Source: Tetrahymena thermophila SB210
Lineage: Eukaryota; Ciliophora; Oligohymenophorea; Hymenostomatida; Tetrahymenidae
Length of the DNA stretch: 64,000 bases
Assembly (NCBI RefSeq): GCF_000189635.1
Contig: NW_002476287.1
Location: forward strand, 1-64,000
Direction: 5' to 3'
The position numbers and the translations under genes are program-made. Below are positions 63,691-64,000 of this stretch, in pieces. The notes below the pieces were generated by a model that had not been told where the DNA came from, ran no database searches, and worked only from the letters and a program-made list of their open reading frames with translations. Each line of letters starts with the position of its first letter. Position 1 is the stretch's first letter.

Positions 63691-64000
63691 AGATTAAGTT
63701 TCAAAATTTACAACTTTGAGCACTTTAATAAAGCAGAAACTAAATTTTATGCACCTTATGCTTCAATTTTACATAGACTATTCAAATATATTAAAAAAAA
63801 ATTTAATAAAAGAATGGTTTAAATGAGAGAAAAATTTTAATATTAATAATAATAATATCAAGATAATGATTATCATTGATTTTTGAGGATATAAGTGTTA
63901 AATAAAACTTTAGAAAAAATAATTAATAATTTTTAAATAAGATATTTACTCCAAATAAAGCGTTAAATTGGAGATATTAGCATATTTTTATAGAGCTTAA
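63690..64000 (-). pseudogene. Decayed LRR exons on the minus strand, at the window edge
   Basis: 63692-63770 resembles an inverted LRR exon with many changes (compare ATTAAGTTTCAAAATTTACAACTTTGAGCACTTTAATAAAGCAG with the intact TCAAGTGTCAAATTTGAGAGATTAGTGCAATTTGCTAAAGCAG). A second relic starts at about 63950 (GCGTTAAATTGGAGATATTAGCATATTTTTATAGAGC). Small insertions and substitutions break the frame. It probably continues as another LRR locus beyond the window. Confidence 0.5.

Overview
The window looks like ciliate nuclear DNA, most likely from Tetrahymena or a close relative. It is roughly 80% A+T. Every long reading frame uses TAA and TAG as sense codons, and they fall where Gln is expected. 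TGA is the only stop. Introns are short and AT-rich with GTA...TAG-type ends. Ordinary eukaryotic families (copine, COG4, Sec14, FAM221, Asp/Asn beta-hydroxylase, TPR) read cleanly only with that code. I saw no telomere repeats, so I cannot say whether this is somatic (macronuclear) or germline (micronuclear) sequence.

Layout. 1-2124: 3' part of a leucine-rich-repeat (LRR) gene made of 90-nt exons (gene A). 3054-14874: a block of single-copy genes: an LRR-like protein (-), copine (+), the Golgi tether subunit COG4 (+) and a Q/S/N-rich protein (+). About 15.2-34.6 kb: three tandem LRR genes (B, C, D), each about 5-6 kb, each with a similar upstream module, 13-16 LRR exons and a short conserved last exon. 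35.5-50.3 kb: a second ordinary block: Q/N-rich protein (+), Asp/Asn beta-hydroxylase (-), Schlafen/AlbA_2-like protein (-), Sec14-like lipid-transfer protein (-), FAM221-like protein (+) and a jacalin-lectin protein (+). 51.1-55.0 kb: an LRR gene in inverted orientation (E). 55.4-61.9 kb: a 2165-residue TPR protein. After about 63.7 kb: decayed LRR exons.

The striking system is the LRR loci. One exon equals one 30-residue ribonuclease-inhibitor-type LRR, always 90 nt and always between phase-2 introns, so exons can be gained, lost or skipped without changing frame. I could check the exon borders base by base in all five genes, and almost all are exactly 90 nt. Six short retroposon-like insertions sit in these arrays, and every one begins at the same place: after nucleotide 19 of an LRR exon. 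Three have clear 11-13 bp target-site duplications that copy the local exon variant. The insertions share a roughly 30-nt 3' end and a tail of 4-5 nt repeats, but have different bodies. One is a GC-rich, tRNA-derived SINE. This looks like a site-specific retroelement family that uses the LRR exon as its landing site. LRR genes with serial 90-nt phase-2 exons are, as I recall, already known in Tetrahymena; the exon-specific retroposons are the part I believe deserves attention.
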